Source of the DNA: Actinomycetota bacterium | Lineage (GTDB): Bacteria; Actinomycetota; Acidimicrobiia; Acidimicrobiales; RAAP-2 | Assembly: GCA_009699875.1 (NCBI GenBank) | Contig: WLNI01000003.1 | Span: forward strand, 106,761-170,760 | DNA length: 64,000 bases | Direction: 5' to 3' | Shown: piece after piece, positions 51,399-60,574 of the stretch | Position numbering within the stretch: position 1 is the first letter of the stretch | Layout of the letters: every line of letters begins with the position of its first letter | Made by a program: the position numbers and the translations under genes | Notes under the pieces: model-generated | Databases searched by the model: none | Told to the model about the DNA's origin: nothing | The model's input: only the letters and a program-made list of their open reading frames with translations

Positions 51399-53891
51399 AT
51401 GCTTGCTCCTCTTTCATGGCTAAAAGATTTTGCCCCGTTCCCAGATGACATAGCGCTCCTGCGCTCGACACTTGACGACCTCGGCCTCGTTGTCGAAGGC
51501 GTCGAGATCGTCGGCGAAGGTCTGAATGATGTCATCGTCGCCAAGGTTTCGACTATCAGTGCCATAGAAGGCGCCGATCGAATTCGCCATGTTGTTGTCG
51601 ACGATGGCAGTGGCTCTGTTGAAATTGTTTGTGGTGCCATGAACTTTGTTGAAGGTGACCTTGTGCCACTAGCTCCGGTCGGAGCTATCTTGCCTGGCAA
51701 CTTTACAATTGCGAGTCGAAAGATGAAGGGTGTCACGTCGAACGGGATGCTTTGTTCCGGCAAGGAATTAGGACTCGGGGATGATCACGACGGCCTGATG
51801 ATTTTGACCGATGTGCCTGGAGCCGAGCCAGGTTCTTCTCTTGTCAAGCTTTTAGAGATCGCGCCTGACGTTATCTTTGACGTAACCGTCGAAGGGAATC
51901 GGCCGGATGCATGGTCCATCTCAGGTTTGGCGAGAGATCTTGCTGCTCGTCTTGGGCTCGCATTCACGCCGGTAACTCCAGTGCCCCCCGCCGCCTCTGG
52001 ACCTTCGACGTCAGAGTTGGCATCGGGCGAGGTCATCAATGAAGAGCTTTGCAGTCGGCTTGGCGTGGGCGTCCTGTCCAATGTCGTCGTGGGCCCTTCT
52101 CCGCAATTGATAGCTCAGCGCCTGACAAAGGCCGGAATGCGTCCAATTAATAACGTTGTTGATGCGTCGAACTACGTGATGCTTGAACTCGGTCAGCCAA
52201 CACACCCTTACGACCTCGACAAGATTGAGGGCAAGGGATTGAGAGTGAGAACGGCAACCACGGGAGAATCATTGGTCACCCTTGACGGGGTAACTCGCGA
52301 GCTCGGCGTGGCGGGTCGAAGTCTTGGAGACACGGGCCAAGATCTCGTGATCTGTGATGCGAATGACACCGTCGTCGGTATTGCGGGAATCATGGGAGGT
52401 GAGTCCTCCGAGATCAGCGGGGAAACGTCGTCAGTGTTGCTCGAAGCTGCTCGATTCGACCCCATCACAATCACGAGAACAAGTCGGCGCTTTGCATTGC
52501 GATCTGAAGCGGCTGCTCGATTCCAAAAGGGAACGGACCCTGGGATACTCGAGAGAGCGATCGATCGTTTTGCTGAGATTCTTGGGCATTCATCGCCAGG
52601 ACTTGTGGTCGCACCTTCGAAGATCATGATCCCAGCCACTCCTGTAGAGAGCGTCTCGCTTGATGTTCCACTCTCAAGAGTCAATGGTCTCCTTGGGACA
52701 CAGTTCCAGGACGCTGATATCGCCGGGCTCCTTGAACCGCTTGGATTTACTGTCGATGTCAAAGACAGCGACGTCCTTGTGGTGAGCGTTCCAACAAATC
52801 GGCCTGATATTCGAGCGACACACCACGGCATCGCTGACGTCATAGAAGAAATTGCTCGAACCTATGGCTACAGCCGCCTTCCTCGGCGGGTTTTAGCGTG
52901 GCCACAACCTGGCGCTCGAAATCCTCGCCAAAGTTTCCGATCACAGCTTCGAGACGTCTTCATTGGCAACGGTTCAAGTGAGGCGTGGACCTCGTCGTTA
53001 GTTGGGGAGGGTGAACTTGAGAAGTTGGGCCTTTCTGAATCTGAGATCACTGTTTCTAATCCACTGACCATCGACGAATCACGCCTTCGACGCTCACTCA
53101 TTCCCGGACTGGTGCGAAGTATTGGGTTCAATGCTGACCGGCGGCAAGAGGACATCTCGCTCTTCGAGATTGGCGCAACGTTTCTTCATCCAGACGGCGA
53201 ACAGGCTGGACGTGTGGCACGAGCGGGATCTCTTGGATCACATGACGTGCACCTGCCGTACGAGCAAGAGTGTGCGGTGCTTTTGAGTGCTCGAGAAGAT
53301 GACGATGCGCGAAGTGCCGTCGGAATCTTTCACATGGTTGCTTCAGCGCTTCGACTTCAAGATGTTCGGATTCGAACTGCACCGAGTGGAACGCCTGAAC
53401 TTGCAGGACTCCATCCAACCCGCTCAGCAGTACTGAGAGATCAATCAACCAATGAGATCGTTGGGGCGCTGGGAGAAGTTGACCCATCGCTGGTTGGAGA
53501 GTTGGCCCCTGGAGCGAAAGAGCAACGGATTGCAGCACTGGTGCTGTTCCTCGACGTCTTGGGAGACCCTCATCGCTGCCTTCGACACGATGAGATCGCT
53601 CGCACGCCAAGTCGCTTCCCATCAGCCGATCTTGACTTTGCATTTGTCGTCAGTGACGAAATTCCTTCAGATGCCATCGAAGACGCACTACGCCTTGGGG
53701 CAGGAGATCTCCTCGAAGATGTTCACCTTTTTGACGTCTATCGAGGCACGGGAGTTACGGAGGGTGCTCGAAGTCTTGCGTATCGAGTTCGCCTTTCGTC
53801 GTCGACTGCAACCTTGTCAGATGACGACATCGGTTCAGCTCGAACGTCAATGATTTCTGCCGCCCAGAGCGCAGGTGCCATCCTTCGCTAG
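51399..53891 (+). CDS. pheT: Phenylalanyl-tRNA synthetase beta subunit
   Basis: The 830-residue beta chain binds tRNA and edits mischarged Tyr. Domains in order: EMAP-type tRNA-binding fold (IVAKVSTISAIEGADRIRHVVVD), the B3/B4 editing domain (NVVDASNYVMLELGQPTHPYDLDKI), B5 (VPTNRPDIRATHHGIADVIEEIAR), a pseudo-catalytic core, and a C-terminal ferredoxin-like anticodon domain (SRFPSADLDFAFVVSDEIPSD). Full length. Follows pheS by 9 bases. Confidence 0.96.
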   Translation: MLAPLSWLKDFAPFPDDIALLRSTLDDLGLVVEGVEIVGEGLNDVIVAKVSTISAIEGADRIRHVVVDDGSGSVEIVCGAMNFVEGDLVPLAPVGAILPGNFTIASRKMKGVTSNGMLCSGKELGLGDDHDGLMILTDVPGAEPGSSLVKLLEIAPDVIFDVTVEGNRPDAWSISGLARDLAARLGLAFTPVTPVPPAASGPSTSELASGEVINEELCSRLGVGVLSNVVVGPSPQLIAQRLTKAGMRPINNVVDASNYVMLELGQPTHPYDLDKIEGKGLRVRTATTGESLVTLDGVTRELGVAGRSLGDTGQDLVICDANDTVVGIAGIMGGESSEISGETSSVLLEAARFDPITITRTSRRFALRSEAAARFQKGTDPGILERAIDRFAEILGHSSPGLVVAPSKIMIPATPVESVSLDVPLSRVNGLLGTQFQDADIAGLLEPLGFTVDVKDSDVLVVSVPTNRPDIRATHHGIADVIEEIARTYGYSRLPRRVLAWPQPGARNPRQSFRSQLRDVFIGNGSSEAWTSSLVGEGELEKLGLSESEITVSNPLTIDESRLRRSLIPGLVRSIGFNADRRQEDISLFEIGATFLHPDGEQAGRVARAGSLGSHDVHLPYEQECAVLLSAREDDDARSAVGIFHMVASALRLQDVRIRTAPSGTPELAGLHPTRSAVLRDQSTNEIVGALGEVDPSLVGELAPGAKEQRIAALVLFLDVLGDPHRCLRHDEIARTPSRFPSADLDFAFVVSDEIPSDAIEDALRLGAGDLLEDVHLFDVYRGTGVTEGARSLAYRVRLSSSTATLSDDDIGSARTSMISAAQSAGAILR

Positions 53892-53938
53892 GTGAATTGA
53901 TTGACACGTTTCTTTTGACGAGTTGATCGACTGATCTC

Positions 53939-54823
53939 TTATTCTGCCGGGCTCTGAAGTGGCTTCTCAATTGAAACAGATTGGCTTGTTGCCAAAATTG
54001 AACCCAGCACGATGAGTGGGAATCCGATAATCATCCCAATGGTGAACTGTTCGTTGAGGAGAACCACGCCAAGAAGAATTGCGACGGCCGGATTGATATA
54101 GGTCACCACCGTCATTCTCGATGGGCCGACTTCAACGATCAGAGAGAAGAAGATCAGAAATCCCGCAAGTGTGCAGACAAGTGACAGAACTAACACAGCG
54201 CCAATGACCGTCAGCGACATGTGGGAGGGAAGATGGGTGACGCCAAAGGGGAGATACGCCAGAGCAACGAGACCAATCGACGCTCCAACAACACCGGGTC
54301 CCGGAAGATGAGCGAGTCGTGTCGAAATGATTAAGGGGCCAACGGTGTAGCCAATGACGCAGCCAACCATGAGCACGACGCCAATCCATGACGTCCCCTG
54401 GATGCTCAACCCGACGACACAACCCACACCGAACGCTCCGAGGAGAAGGCCAGTGATTCGACGAGGGCCAAAACGCTCTCGCGCTGTCGTGAAGTGATAG
54501 ATCACCACTGCGAGGAGGGGGACGCACGCAACGAGGAGCGCAGTGAGCGAGCTTGAAAGGTGGCGTTCAGCTTCGGTCATGAGGAGCCACGGAATGCCAA
54601 ACTCGACCACGGTATAGATAAGGAGCCATCCAACGTGCTTCTTCAATGGAGTCAACCGACCGGTCCATGCAGCCCATGGGAGGATCAAGAGTGCGGCAGG
54701 AACCGTCCGAAAGAAGATCAATGTCCCGGGATCGACCTCTCGCAAGGCAACCCGAATCATGAGGTAGGGAAGCCCCCAAATAAGGGAAAGAGCCAGAAAA
54801 AGTATCCATCCACGCTTCGACAT
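53939..54823 (-). CDS. EamA/DMT-family transporter
   Basis: A 294-residue inner-membrane protein with ten predicted helices in two EamA repeats (GWILFLALSLIWGLPYLMIRVALREVDP opens the first). Members export amino acids or other metabolites. The substrate is unknown. It is convergent with pheT and divergent from argC, 70 bases away, so it could be controlled with arginine synthesis. Confidence 0.85.
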   Translation of the reverse strand: MSKRGWILFLALSLIWGLPYLMIRVALREVDPGTLIFFRTVPAALLILPWAAWTGRLTPLKKHVGWLLIYTVVEFGIPWLLMTEAERHLSSSLTALLVACVPLLAVVIYHFTTARERFGPRRITGLLLGAFGVGCVVGLSIQGTSWIGVVLMVGCVIGYTVGPLIISTRLAHLPGPGVVGASIGLVALAYLPFGVTHLPSHMSLTVIGAVLVLSLVCTLAGFLIFFSLIVEVGPSRMTVVTYINPAVAILLGVVLLNEQFTIGMIIGFPLIVLGSILATSQSVSIEKPLQSPAE

Positions 54824-54856
54824 GGTCTATTCCTAGCCGACGGAAGCGTATGGTTA

Positions 54857-54885
54857 TTGCATGATTATGCATTTCAATGTATAAT
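54857..54885 (+). promoter_or_regulatory. argC promoter (TTGCAT-17-TATAAT)
   Basis: TATAAT (54880-54885), a perfect -10 box, lies 8 bases before the argC ATG (54894); TTGCAT (54857-54862) is at the ideal 17-base distance. Transcription would start at or within about two bases of the ATG, so the mRNA is nearly leaderless. There is no ribosome-binding site. Confidence 0.6.
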
Positions 54886-54888
54886 CTT
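54858..54888. promoter_or_regulatory. Candidate ARG boxes (ArgR operator)
   Basis: TGCATGATTATGCA (54858-54871) is an imperfect AT-rich palindrome of the ARG-box type, and the adjoining CAATGTATAATCTTG covers the -10. ArgR hexamers normally bind such paired boxes; argR is in this operon, so arginine feedback is likely. Confidence 0.5.
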
Positions 54889-54893
54889 GCGTT

Positions 54894-55904
54894 ATGAGAG
54901 TCGGAGTAGCAGGAGCGTCAGGATACGGGGGAGCGGAACTCCTCCGACTCCTTCATGCCCATCCGTCCTTTGAGGTCGTCGTCGCTACCGGACAGAGAAA
55001 TGAAGGCTCTCTGATCGCTGAGCACACCCCTTCTCTCACTGGCGGCTACGGCGAGAGCGCCTATGGACCGACGCTGCCTGCATCCTTTGAGGGACTCGAC
55101 GCAGTGTTTGTGGCGCTACCTCATGGCGCCTCTCAAGAACTCGTCCCAGAACTTATGCAGTCCACTACGAAAGTGTTTGACCTTGGGGCGGATTTTCGAC
55201 TCTCGCCAGATGTCTATGAGCAGTGGTACGGCGACGCTCACCTCGCCCCATCGCTATGCGCAACGGCGATCTACGGGCTTGTTGAGAGAAACCGGGCAGC
55301 GTTGGTTGGAGCACAACTGATTGCAGTGCCTGGGTGCTATCCAACGGCAACAATTCTCGGAGTTGGCCCCTTTGTCGATGCGGGCCTACTCACTGGTGAG
55401 ACGATCATCGTTGATGCAGCGAGTGGTGTCTCGGGAGCGGGTCGAGCTATCAAGGACTCTCTTCACTTTTCAGAGGTCGATGAGTCATTTTCTGCCTATG
55501 GACTCCTTGATCATCGACACACGGCGGAGATGGAAATGACCCTTGAGACGCAGGTCTTATTCACGCCGCACTTAGTCCCCATGGTGAGGGGGATGCTGGT
55601 CACGGCCTATGCAAAGCCAAAAGGTCAACTCACGACGCAGACTGCGCTGGATCTTCTCCATGAGGTCTATGACGACGAACCCTTCGTCCACGTGGTCTCT
55701 GCACCGCCAACGACGAAAGCTGCTTCGGGATCGAATGCTGCATTTGTGACCGCTCGGGTTGATCCTCGAACGGGATTTCTTCTCATTCTCTCGGCGATCG
55801 ACAATCTTGGAAAAGGTGCCGCTGGGCAAGCTATTCAGTGTGCCAACGTGTCATTTGGCATCGAAGAGACGACAGGGCTTTCAACGATGGGGGTTTACCC
55901 ATGA
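54894..55904 (+). CDS. argC: N-acetyl-gamma-glutamyl-phosphate reductase
   Basis: ArgC reduces N-acetylglutamyl phosphate with NADPH. The 336-residue protein has the nucleotide fold GVAGASGYGGAELLRLL, a catalytic Cys in AVPGCYPTATIL and VDAASGVSGAGR. First gene of argCJBDFRGH. Overlaps argJ by ATGA. Confidence 0.96.
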   Translation: MRVGVAGASGYGGAELLRLLHAHPSFEVVVATGQRNEGSLIAEHTPSLTGGYGESAYGPTLPASFEGLDAVFVALPHGASQELVPELMQSTTKVFDLGADFRLSPDVYEQWYGDAHLAPSLCATAIYGLVERNRAALVGAQLIAVPGCYPTATILGVGPFVDAGLLTGETIIVDAASGVSGAGRAIKDSLHFSEVDESFSAYGLLDHRHTAEMEMTLETQVLFTPHLVPMVRGMLVTAYAKPKGQLTTQTALDLLHEVYDDEPFVHVVSAPPTTKAASGSNAAFVTARVDPRTGFLLILSAIDNLGKGAAGQAIQCANVSFGIEETTGLSTMGVYP

Positions 55905-57064
55905 GTATCTGTACAGCACGAGGATTCAAGGCAACGGGAGCGGCGGTAGGGATCAAAGGCGGGGGACGGCTTGATGCCGCATTGGTGGTGAGCGATCACC
56001 CCGTGAACTGTGCGGCTGTCTTTACTCAAAATAAGGCTCCAGCAGCGCCGGTTCAGTTGAGCAAACAACATCTCAGCGAAACCCAGGGCGTGGTCAAAGC
56101 GGTGCTCTTGACGTCAGGAAACGCCAATGCAGCGACGGGTGAGCCTGGGCTGAATGCAGCGCGAACCCTGACCGAAGCGGTTGCCACGTCGCTTTCGTGT
56201 GCTTCGGATGAAGTCTTGCTCTGCCAAACAGGGCTCATTGGCATTCCGTTCCCTCTCGATTCGGCTCTCGACGGAGTGGGGGGACTCGCGTCCTCATTGG
56301 GATCTTCGGAATCTGACGGAGAACTCGCCGCAAAGGCGATCATGACAACCGATACTTTCGCCAAGCAAGTTGTTATTGAAGGCGATGGTTTTGTTATTGG
56401 TGGCATGGCAAAAGGAGCGGCAATGCTCGAGCCCGATATGGCCACCATGCTCGCAGTCCTGAGTACTGACGCTGAACTGACTCCAAGCGAAATCAAGAAC
56501 GCTTTGGTTGGAGCAGTCGCTTCCTCTTTTAACTCGTTGGTTGTTGATGGAGCAACCTCAACAAATGACACGGTGATCGTTCTGGCAAGCGGAACCGCTG
56601 GTCGTGTAGATCTTGAATCGTTTGAAGACGCCCTTGCCAAGGCGTGCGTAAAGCTTGCAGAAGACATGGCCGTAGACGCAGAAGGGGCCACAAAGGCAGT
56701 TCGCATCACGGTGAGTGGCGCTGCCACTGACGAAGAAGCACATCAAGGAGCGCGCAAGGTTGCGAACTCGCTCTTGGTTAAGTGCTCACTCAACGGTGAA
56801 GACCCATACTGGGGTCGAGTCCTGAGTGAAATCGCCACGGCCAAGATCGCCTGCGACCCATCGTCACTCTCGATTTCCTATGGCGGCACTCAAGTATCGT
56901 TTGGCGGCGTTGCCGTGGCCCACGATGAGGCCACGGTCGCCGCCCATATGGCAGAGCGATGGATCTCAATTGAGATTGACCTCGGCCTCGGAACGGGTGT
57001 GGGTTCTATTTTGACCACCGATCTCGGCCATGGCTATATCGATGAGAATCGAACGACGTCATGA
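55901..57064 (+). CDS. argJ: Glutamate N-acetyltransferase / amino-acid acetyltransferase
   Basis: ArgJ recycles the acetyl group from acetylornithine to glutamate. From ATG 55901 it has 387 residues. It cuts itself before the Thr of the conserved motif, here KGAAMLEPDMATMLAVL, giving two chains. The ATSTNDT and ISYGGTQVSFGG blocks fit the family. Having argJ means the cyclic pathway and no argE. Overlaps argC and argB. Confidence 0.95.
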   Translation: MSICTARGFKATGAAVGIKGGGRLDAALVVSDHPVNCAAVFTQNKAPAAPVQLSKQHLSETQGVVKAVLLTSGNANAATGEPGLNAARTLTEAVATSLSCASDEVLLCQTGLIGIPFPLDSALDGVGGLASSLGSSESDGELAAKAIMTTDTFAKQVVIEGDGFVIGGMAKGAAMLEPDMATMLAVLSTDAELTPSEIKNALVGAVASSFNSLVVDGATSTNDTVIVLASGTAGRVDLESFEDALAKACVKLAEDMAVDAEGATKAVRITVSGAATDEEAHQGARKVANSLLVKCSLNGEDPYWGRVLSEIATAKIACDPSSLSISYGGTQVSFGGVAVAHDEATVAAHMAERWISIEIDLGLGTGVGSILTTDLGHGYIDENRTTS

Positions 57065-57936
57065 CAACGAATCGACGCGATCCCCAACAAGCAGCGGACC
57101 TTCTCATTGAAGTGCTTCCCTACATTCGACACTTTGCCGGTTCCGTGATGGTCATCAAATACGGTGGGAACGCATTAGCCGGGGGAGACGAAAACACGGC
57201 CTTAGCGGCCTTTGCTCAAGACATCGTCATGCTCCAAGCGGTAGGGATCTCTCCAGTCGTCATTCACGGGGGCGGGCCGCAGATCGCTGAGCTCTTAGCC
57301 AAGGTTGGAAAGGTCTCAGAGTTCAGAGACGGACTCCGGGTCACTGATGCAGAGACCCTTGATCTGGCGCGAATGGTGCTGGTCGGCAAAGTCAACAGCG
57401 ACATTGTGGGGGCACTCAACGTGCATGGACCAGTTGCGGTTGGTCTCTCAGGTGAAGATGCGAATTTAATCACCGCAGATTTACGAGATAAAGATTTAGG
57501 TTTTGTCGGAGACGTCACGAGCGTGGACCCAACAATCCTCACGCGACTTGTCTCTCAAGGAATCGTGCCGGTGATTGCGACGATCGGGTCAGACGCTGCA
57601 GGGCAGGCCTACAACATCAACGCTGACACGGTCGCTGGAGCTGTTGCAGCGGCCCTCAACGCAGAGAAGCTGATTTTCTTGACTGACGTCCCAGGCATCC
57701 GAGCCGACATGAACAATCCCGAGAGCACCTTGGCCCAGGTCAGCGTGAGTGATCTTGAAGCCATGGTGGCCTCTGGTGCCGCGAGTGGCGGGATGATCCC
57801 GAAGGTTGAAGCCTGCTGCACCGCGGTTCGAGGTGGCGTGCGCAGAGCACATATTCTCGATGGCACTACACCTCATGCATTGTTAGTCGAACTCTTTACC
57901 GATGGTGGCGTTGGCACGATGGTGGTGGACTCATGA
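57061..57936 (+). CDS. argB: Acetylglutamate kinase
   Basis: ArgB phosphorylates N-acetylglutamate. The 291-residue amino-acid kinase has VIKYGGNALAGG, VIHGGGPQI, RMVLVGKVNSDIVGAL and LTDVPGI, and a long N-terminal helix as in the arginine-sensitive hexameric enzymes. Feedback inhibition by arginine is therefore likely (family knowledge). Confidence 0.96.
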   Translation: MTTNRRDPQQAADLLIEVLPYIRHFAGSVMVIKYGGNALAGGDENTALAAFAQDIVMLQAVGISPVVIHGGGPQIAELLAKVGKVSEFRDGLRVTDAETLDLARMVLVGKVNSDIVGALNVHGPVAVGLSGEDANLITADLRDKDLGFVGDVTSVDPTILTRLVSQGIVPVIATIGSDAAGQAYNINADTVAGAVAAALNAEKLIFLTDVPGIRADMNNPESTLAQVSVSDLEAMVASGAASGGMIPKVEACCTAVRGGVRRAHILDGTTPHALLVELFTDGGVGTMVVDS

Positions 57937-59114
57937 TTCAGGGCCAGATCATGAACACGTATCCAGAGCCACCTGTCACATTTGTCGAGGGGAGAGGAAC
58001 GGTCCTTGTCGATAGTCAGGGGAAGGAGTATCTCGACTTTCTCTCTGGTCTTGCGGTGACCTCTCTCGGTCATGCCCGAAAAGAAGTCGTCGATGCGATT
58101 GCCACACAAGCTGGCGTACTGACTCACGTTTCGAATCTCTACGGGAATCTCGTCCGGAGCGAGGTAGCAGGCATCATCGACGAACTGCTCTTTGAAGCCA
58201 CACGTGTTCACGGAAAAGTGTTCTTTTGTAACTCAGGGGCCGAAGCCAATGAATGCGCTCTGAAACTTGCTCGAAGAATGAACCCCGGACGCTTCCGAAT
58301 CGTGACCACGACGAAGTCATTTCATGGGAGAACTCTCGCCACCCTTGCCGCGACTGGCCAACCTGAAAAACATACGCCGTTTACGCCAATGCCAGAAGGA
58401 TTCGACCTTGTCGAATTCGGCGACCTTGACGCAGTAACCAAACTTCTGAGCACTGGCGAGATAGCTGGAGTTCTGGTCGAGGCGCTTCAAGCCGAAGGGG
58501 GAATCAATACTCCTCCGAAGGGGTATTTGCCGGCTCTGCAACAAGCTTGTCGAGATCATGGAGCCCTCTTTATGGTCGACGAAGTTCAATCTGGCCTTGG
58601 TCGAACAGGGGCCTGGTTTGCCTTCCAAGACGAAGATCTCTCGCCCGACGTGGTCACGCTGGCGAAATCGCTTGGCAACGGAATGCCGGTCGGTGCATGT
58701 TGGGCGAAAGAACATGTTGCCGACATGTTTGGTGTCGGAGATCATGGCTCCACGTTTGGAGGTCAACCACTCGCCATGGCGGCAGCCAAAGCCACGCTGG
58801 AGACCTTGGTTGCGATCGACGCTCCTCAGAAGGCATCACATGCATCATCGAAGTTGACCAAGGGCTTGTCCAAGCTTTCGGGCGTGGCGAAGATGAGGGG
58901 TCGTGGTCTTTTGCTCGGCGCTGAACTCAACGAGGCCAATGCGAAAGAAGTGACGCTGGCTGCCCTCGATCATGGCCTCGTGGTGAATGCAGTTGCACCA
59001 AACGTTGTGCGCTTCACCCCGCCTCTCACCGTGTCGGACAATGAAATCGGTGAAGCGATTCTCCGATTTGGTCTCGCTCTCGATGAGGTTGCGGCGAAGG
59101 GCTCACTCTCATGA
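57933..59114 (+). CDS. argD: Acetylornithine aminotransferase
   Basis: ArgD is a PLP-dependent class III aminotransferase that makes N-acetylornithine. The 393-residue protein has FCNSGAEANECALKLAR, FHGRTLATLAATGQ, VDEVQSGLGRTGAWFAFQ and the PLP lysine in TLAKSLGNGMPVGACW. ATG 57933 overlaps argB; ATG 57951 is an alternative. Confidence 0.95.
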   Translation: MIQGQIMNTYPEPPVTFVEGRGTVLVDSQGKEYLDFLSGLAVTSLGHARKEVVDAIATQAGVLTHVSNLYGNLVRSEVAGIIDELLFEATRVHGKVFFCNSGAEANECALKLARRMNPGRFRIVTTTKSFHGRTLATLAATGQPEKHTPFTPMPEGFDLVEFGDLDAVTKLLSTGEIAGVLVEALQAEGGINTPPKGYLPALQQACRDHGALFMVDEVQSGLGRTGAWFAFQDEDLSPDVVTLAKSLGNGMPVGACWAKEHVADMFGVGDHGSTFGGQPLAMAAAKATLETLVAIDAPQKASHASSKLTKGLSKLSGVAKMRGRGLLLGAELNEANAKEVTLAALDHGLVVNAVAPNVVRFTPPLTVSDNEIGEAILRFGLALDEVAAKGSLS

Positions 59115-60055
59115 CGAAGAACTTTCTAGATCTTGAGACATGTGGGCCAGACGCGCTCATGGAGATCATGGCACTCTCACACGCTCCAGTGGAACCTGTT
59201 CTGAAAGGAACAAGTGTGGCGATGGTCTTTGAGAAGCCATCGGCGCGGACTCGGAGTTCAACCGAGATGGCCGTTGTTGATCTTGGCGGTCATCCGCTGA
59301 TGATCTCTGACGCTGAAGTTGGAATTGATCGTCGAGAAAGTGCCGAAGACGTGGCACGCACCCTCGGCTCGTACCATCGAATCATTGCTGCTCGGGTGAA
59401 TGATCACGACGTGCTGCTCCGAATGCAGGCAGCACTCTCGAGTCCTCTATGGAACGTCAGTGTGGTGAATCTTTTGAGTGACTTTTCGCATCCCTGCCAG
59501 GCCATCGCTGACCTCTTGACCTTGTCTGACGAGTTCTCTCCCTCAGGTGACCTGACAGCGCTCAAAGGTAGGACCGTCGCCTACTTCGGTGACGCCAATA
59601 ACGTGACTCGCTCCCTTGCCCAAGCGGCACTGATGCTTGGGATCAATATCAAAATCGCCTCGCCAGAGGGCTATCAACTCAGCCGAGAGACGGTCTCGTC
59701 CCTCACTGAAATGGCACACATTTCTGGGGCCACGATCTTCCAGAGCGATGACGTCCACGAAGTGGCCTCGGGGGCCGATGCTCTCTACAGCGACGTCTGG
59801 ACATCCATGGGTCAAGAGAGCGAGCGTGCGCAACGATCAAAGGACTTGGCCGGCTACGGCATCGATGAGGATCTGGTGGCGGAGGCTCAAAGTGATGCCA
59901 TTGTGATGCACTGTCTTCCTGCCCATAGAGGAGAAGAGATCACTGACGCTGTTCTTGAGTCATCTCAAAGCAGAGTCTGGGTGCAAGCGGCCCATCGAAG
60001 AACTGCGATGCGTGGTGTCTTTCGGTGGATTATGGAAGGCGACGCTCACTCATGA
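59111..60055 (+). CDS. argF: Ornithine carbamoyltransferase
   Basis: ArgF makes citrulline from ornithine and carbamoyl phosphate, the latter supplied by carAB at 29591-34003. The 314-residue protein has the phosphate loop EKPSARTRSSTEMAV (most relatives have STRTR), FSHPCQAIADLLT and the ornithine loop HCLPAHRGEEITDAVLE. It overlaps argR by 4 bases. Confidence 0.95.
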   Translation: MTKNFLDLETCGPDALMEIMALSHAPVEPVLKGTSVAMVFEKPSARTRSSTEMAVVDLGGHPLMISDAEVGIDRRESAEDVARTLGSYHRIIAARVNDHDVLLRMQAALSSPLWNVSVVNLLSDFSHPCQAIADLLTLSDEFSPSGDLTALKGRTVAYFGDANNVTRSLAQAALMLGINIKIASPEGYQLSRETVSSLTEMAHISGATIFQSDDVHEVASGADALYSDVWTSMGQESERAQRSKDLAGYGIDEDLVAEAQSDAIVMHCLPAHRGEEITDAVLESSQSRVWVQAAHRRTAMRGVFRWIMEGDAHS

Positions 60056-60573
60056 AGATTTCGAAACAGCAACGACAGCATCGAATTACCTTGATTCTTG
60101 GCGAGCAAGTGGTATCGAATCAAGTGCAGCTCGTGGACCTCTTGAGCGACGAGGGTATTAGCGCGACGCAAGCAACGGTCTCTCGCGATTTAGAAGAACT
60201 CGGGGCCATTACCGTGCGGATTCCTGGCGGGGATCGAGCATTGGCGCTACCCGAACTGGCCAATCAGCAAGTTGCTCCAGTTGATCATTTGCGACGAATG
60301 TTGGGGGAGTGGGCCGTAGAAGTCGCGCCCGCTGGTCCCCTTGTCGTGATTCGCACCCCGCCTGGGTGCGCGCACGTCGTGGCATCTGCGCTCGATCGAA
60401 CTGGCCTTGACGGCATCGTTGGGACTGTGGCTGGAGACGACACCATTATGGTGGCCGTCGATGACGCAGTTGGAGTGCTTGAAGTTGCGCGACGACTTTC
60501 AGAGATGGCTGGATTAGAGACTCGACAAAAGAACAAGCCGGCGCTGTCGAATACAGCGACGAAGAGGAGATGA
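60052..60573 (+). CDS. argR: Arginine repressor
   Basis: ArgR represses arginine synthesis genes when arginine is bound. From ATG 60052 it has 173 residues. The winged-helix domain reads NQVQLVDLLSDEGISATQATVSRDLEELGA, and the C-terminal hexamerisation and arginine-binding domain has TPPGCAHVVASALDR and GTVAGDDTIMVAV. The likely operator is at 54858-54888. Confidence 0.94.
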   Translation: MKISKQQRQHRITLILGEQVVSNQVQLVDLLSDEGISATQATVSRDLEELGAITVRIPGGDRALALPELANQQVAPVDHLRRMLGEWAVEVAPAGPLVVIRTPPGCAHVVASALDRTGLDGIVGTVAGDDTIMVAVDDAVGVLEVARRLSEMAGLETRQKNKPALSNTATKRR

Positions 60574-60574
60574 G

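Noticed and set aside
53892..53938. Bidirectional terminator between pheT and the exporter gene
   Set aside because: Only a weak GATCGAC-type palindrome is present, with no stable stem and U-run.
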